A stretch of DNA of 6,999 bases from the NCBI GenBank assembly GCA_005877705.1, contig VBNY01000178.1:1-6999 (forward strand), in the 5' to 3' direction. This stretch comes from Gammaproteobacteria bacterium (GTDB lineage: Bacteria; Pseudomonadota; Gammaproteobacteria; Steroidobacterales; Steroidobacteraceae). The position numbers were made by a program, and so were the translations under genes. Positions 6,101 to 6,999 of this stretch are shown piece after piece (within the stretch, counting starts at the first letter, position 1; the number at the start of each line of letters is the position of its first letter). Under the pieces are notes generated by a model that saw only the letters and a list, made by a program, of their open reading frames with translations, had not been told where the DNA came from and made no database searches.

Positions 6101-6999
6101 CGGTGCCGCGCGCCGAGCCCGTTTACTTCGGGCCCGACGATCGGCCGCTGTTCGGCTGGATACATCGGCCCCAGCACCCTGCCCGGGCGCCTCTGGGCCT
6201 CGCCCTATGCAGCCCATTCGGGTATGAAGCGATCTGCGCCCATCGCACGCTGCGGCATTTCGCCGAAGCTGCAGCTGACGCTGGGATCCCGGCGCTGCGT
6301 TTCGATTACGACGGCACGGGCGATTCCGCCGGCGACGATCTCGACCCGGACCGCCTGTCCGCCTGGATCGCGAGCGTGCATCGGGCCGCCGAGACCCTGC
6401 GGCGCGAGGCAGGCTGCCAGCGTCTTTGTTTTCTGGGCGTGCGCCTCGGCGCCACGCTGGCCGCGCTCGCGGCGAGCGAGCGCTCGGATGTGCAAGGCCT
6501 GGTCGCCCTCGCGCCGGTTGTCAACGCGAAGGCCTATATAAGAGAGTTGCGCGCCTTGCAGATGGCCACGGGGCTCGCCACGCCGGCTGAGAGTTCCGGG
6601 GATGACCCGATGGAGGTGACGGGGTTCGCCCTCACCGCAGCGACCCGCGCTGCGCTCTCAGCAGTCGATCTCTCGAAGCTCGAACGAGCGCCCGCCGCCC
6701 AGGTGCTGATTCTGGACCGGCACGACCTCCCGGGGAACGAGCGCTGGGCCGCGCACCTGCAGGCGACGGGCGCCACGGTGGAACGGCGCGCCGTGCCGGG
6801 GTATGCGCAAATGATGCTCAGCCCCCATGCGACGGTTGTTCCCGCGGAGATGTTGCGTCTGGCGGTGGCATGGCTCGGCGAGCGGGCCGCTGTGGAACCG
6901 GCCGCGCATGGCGATCGTTATTCTCCTGACGACAACTCTCGCCAGGGCCGCGACACGGTTCCTCTCTCCCGACACTCCATTCGGTTGCCCGCCGGGGCG
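6097..6999 (+). CDS. Alpha/beta-hydrolase-fold protein, like exosortase A system-associated hydrolase 2; nucleophile Ser replaced by Arg (runs off window end)
   Basis: 301 residues are visible, with no stop. The fold is clear: EPVYFGPDDRPLFGWIHRP (7-25), oxyanion-side strand ALCSPFGYE (36-44), ALRFDYDGTGDSAGD (66-80), nucleophile-elbow strand CFLGVRLGATLAALA (111-125), acid-side strand VLILDRHDLPGNE (203-215) and a histidine motif VPGYAQMMLSPH (233-244). These resemble the serine-aminopeptidase-like hydrolases found beside exosortase A genes. At the elbow the expected G-x-S-x-G reads G114-V-R116-L-G118, so the catalytic serine is absent, although candidate acid (D207 or D210) and H244 remain. 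It may be non-hydrolytic or use a different chemistry. The hydrolase fold seems complete by about residue 262, yet the frame continues with a polar stretch, so an extra C-terminal region is likely. It is the third gene of the carrier-protein/GH2 operon. Confidence 0.83.
   Translation, partial: MTVPRAEPVYFGPDDRPLFGWIHRPQHPARAPLGLALCSPFGYEAICAHRTLRHFAEAAADAGIPALRFDYDGTGDSAGDDLDPDRLSAWIASVHRAAETLRREAGCQRLCFLGVRLGATLAALAASERSDVQGLVALAPVVNAKAYIRELRALQMATGLATPAESSGDDPMEVTGFALTAATRAALSAVDLSKLERAPAAQVLILDRHDLPGNERWAAHLQATGATVERRAVPGYAQMMLSPHATVVPAEMLRLAVAWLGERAAVEPAAHGDRYSPDDNSRQGRDTVPLSRHSIRLPAGA

Noticed and set aside
6534..6546. TATATAA-like promoter box inside the hydrolase gene
   Set aside because: It encodes Ala-Tyr-Ile-Arg-Glu in a well-supported reading frame and has no paired -35 element or downstream gene start.

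Overview
The window reads as a stretch of chromosome from a GC-rich proteobacterium of the kind that makes an exopolysaccharide and carries the exosortase A / PEP-CTERM protein-sorting system. The two left-hand genes belong to families that mark that system: a PrsR-type sigma-54 response regulator and the exosortase-associated polyprenyl-phosphate sugar transferase. The genus cannot be fixed from sequence alone, and no exosortase or PEP-CTERM protein lies inside the window. There are no rRNA, tRNA, CRISPR or insertion-sequence features.

Layout. Two transcription units diverge from a regulatory gap at 1935-2172. Leftward run the sugar transferase (531-1934) and then prsR (1-531, cut by the window edge), joined by a one-base TGATG stop/start overlap. 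Rightward run a flavin reductase fused to a MarR-like domain (2173-3165), a 107-bp gap with a stem-loop and a short dyad, a small phosphopantetheine carrier protein (3273-3524), a GH2 beta-mannosidase-like enzyme (3533-6100), and an alpha/beta hydrolase (6097-6999, cut by the window edge). The last three are packed like one operon (8-bp gap, then a 4-bp ATGA overlap).

How the parts may work together. The left arm would start the polysaccharide repeat unit on undecaprenyl phosphate and regulate the exosortase locus. The right arm looks like a biosynthetic side cluster: a carrier protein to hold an acyl or aminoacyl group, an apparently cytoplasmic GH2 enzyme, an alpha/beta-hydrolase-fold protein whose expected nucleophile serine reads as arginine, and a ligand-sensing type of flavin reductase with no visible oxygenase. 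Its pathway is not one I can name. The most interesting points are this cluster, the arginine at the hydrolase nucleophile elbow, the degenerate acidic pocket in PrsR with no prsK beside it, and two perfect dyads in the divergent promoter region, one of which matches the CRP half-site pattern TGTGA-N6-TCACA.
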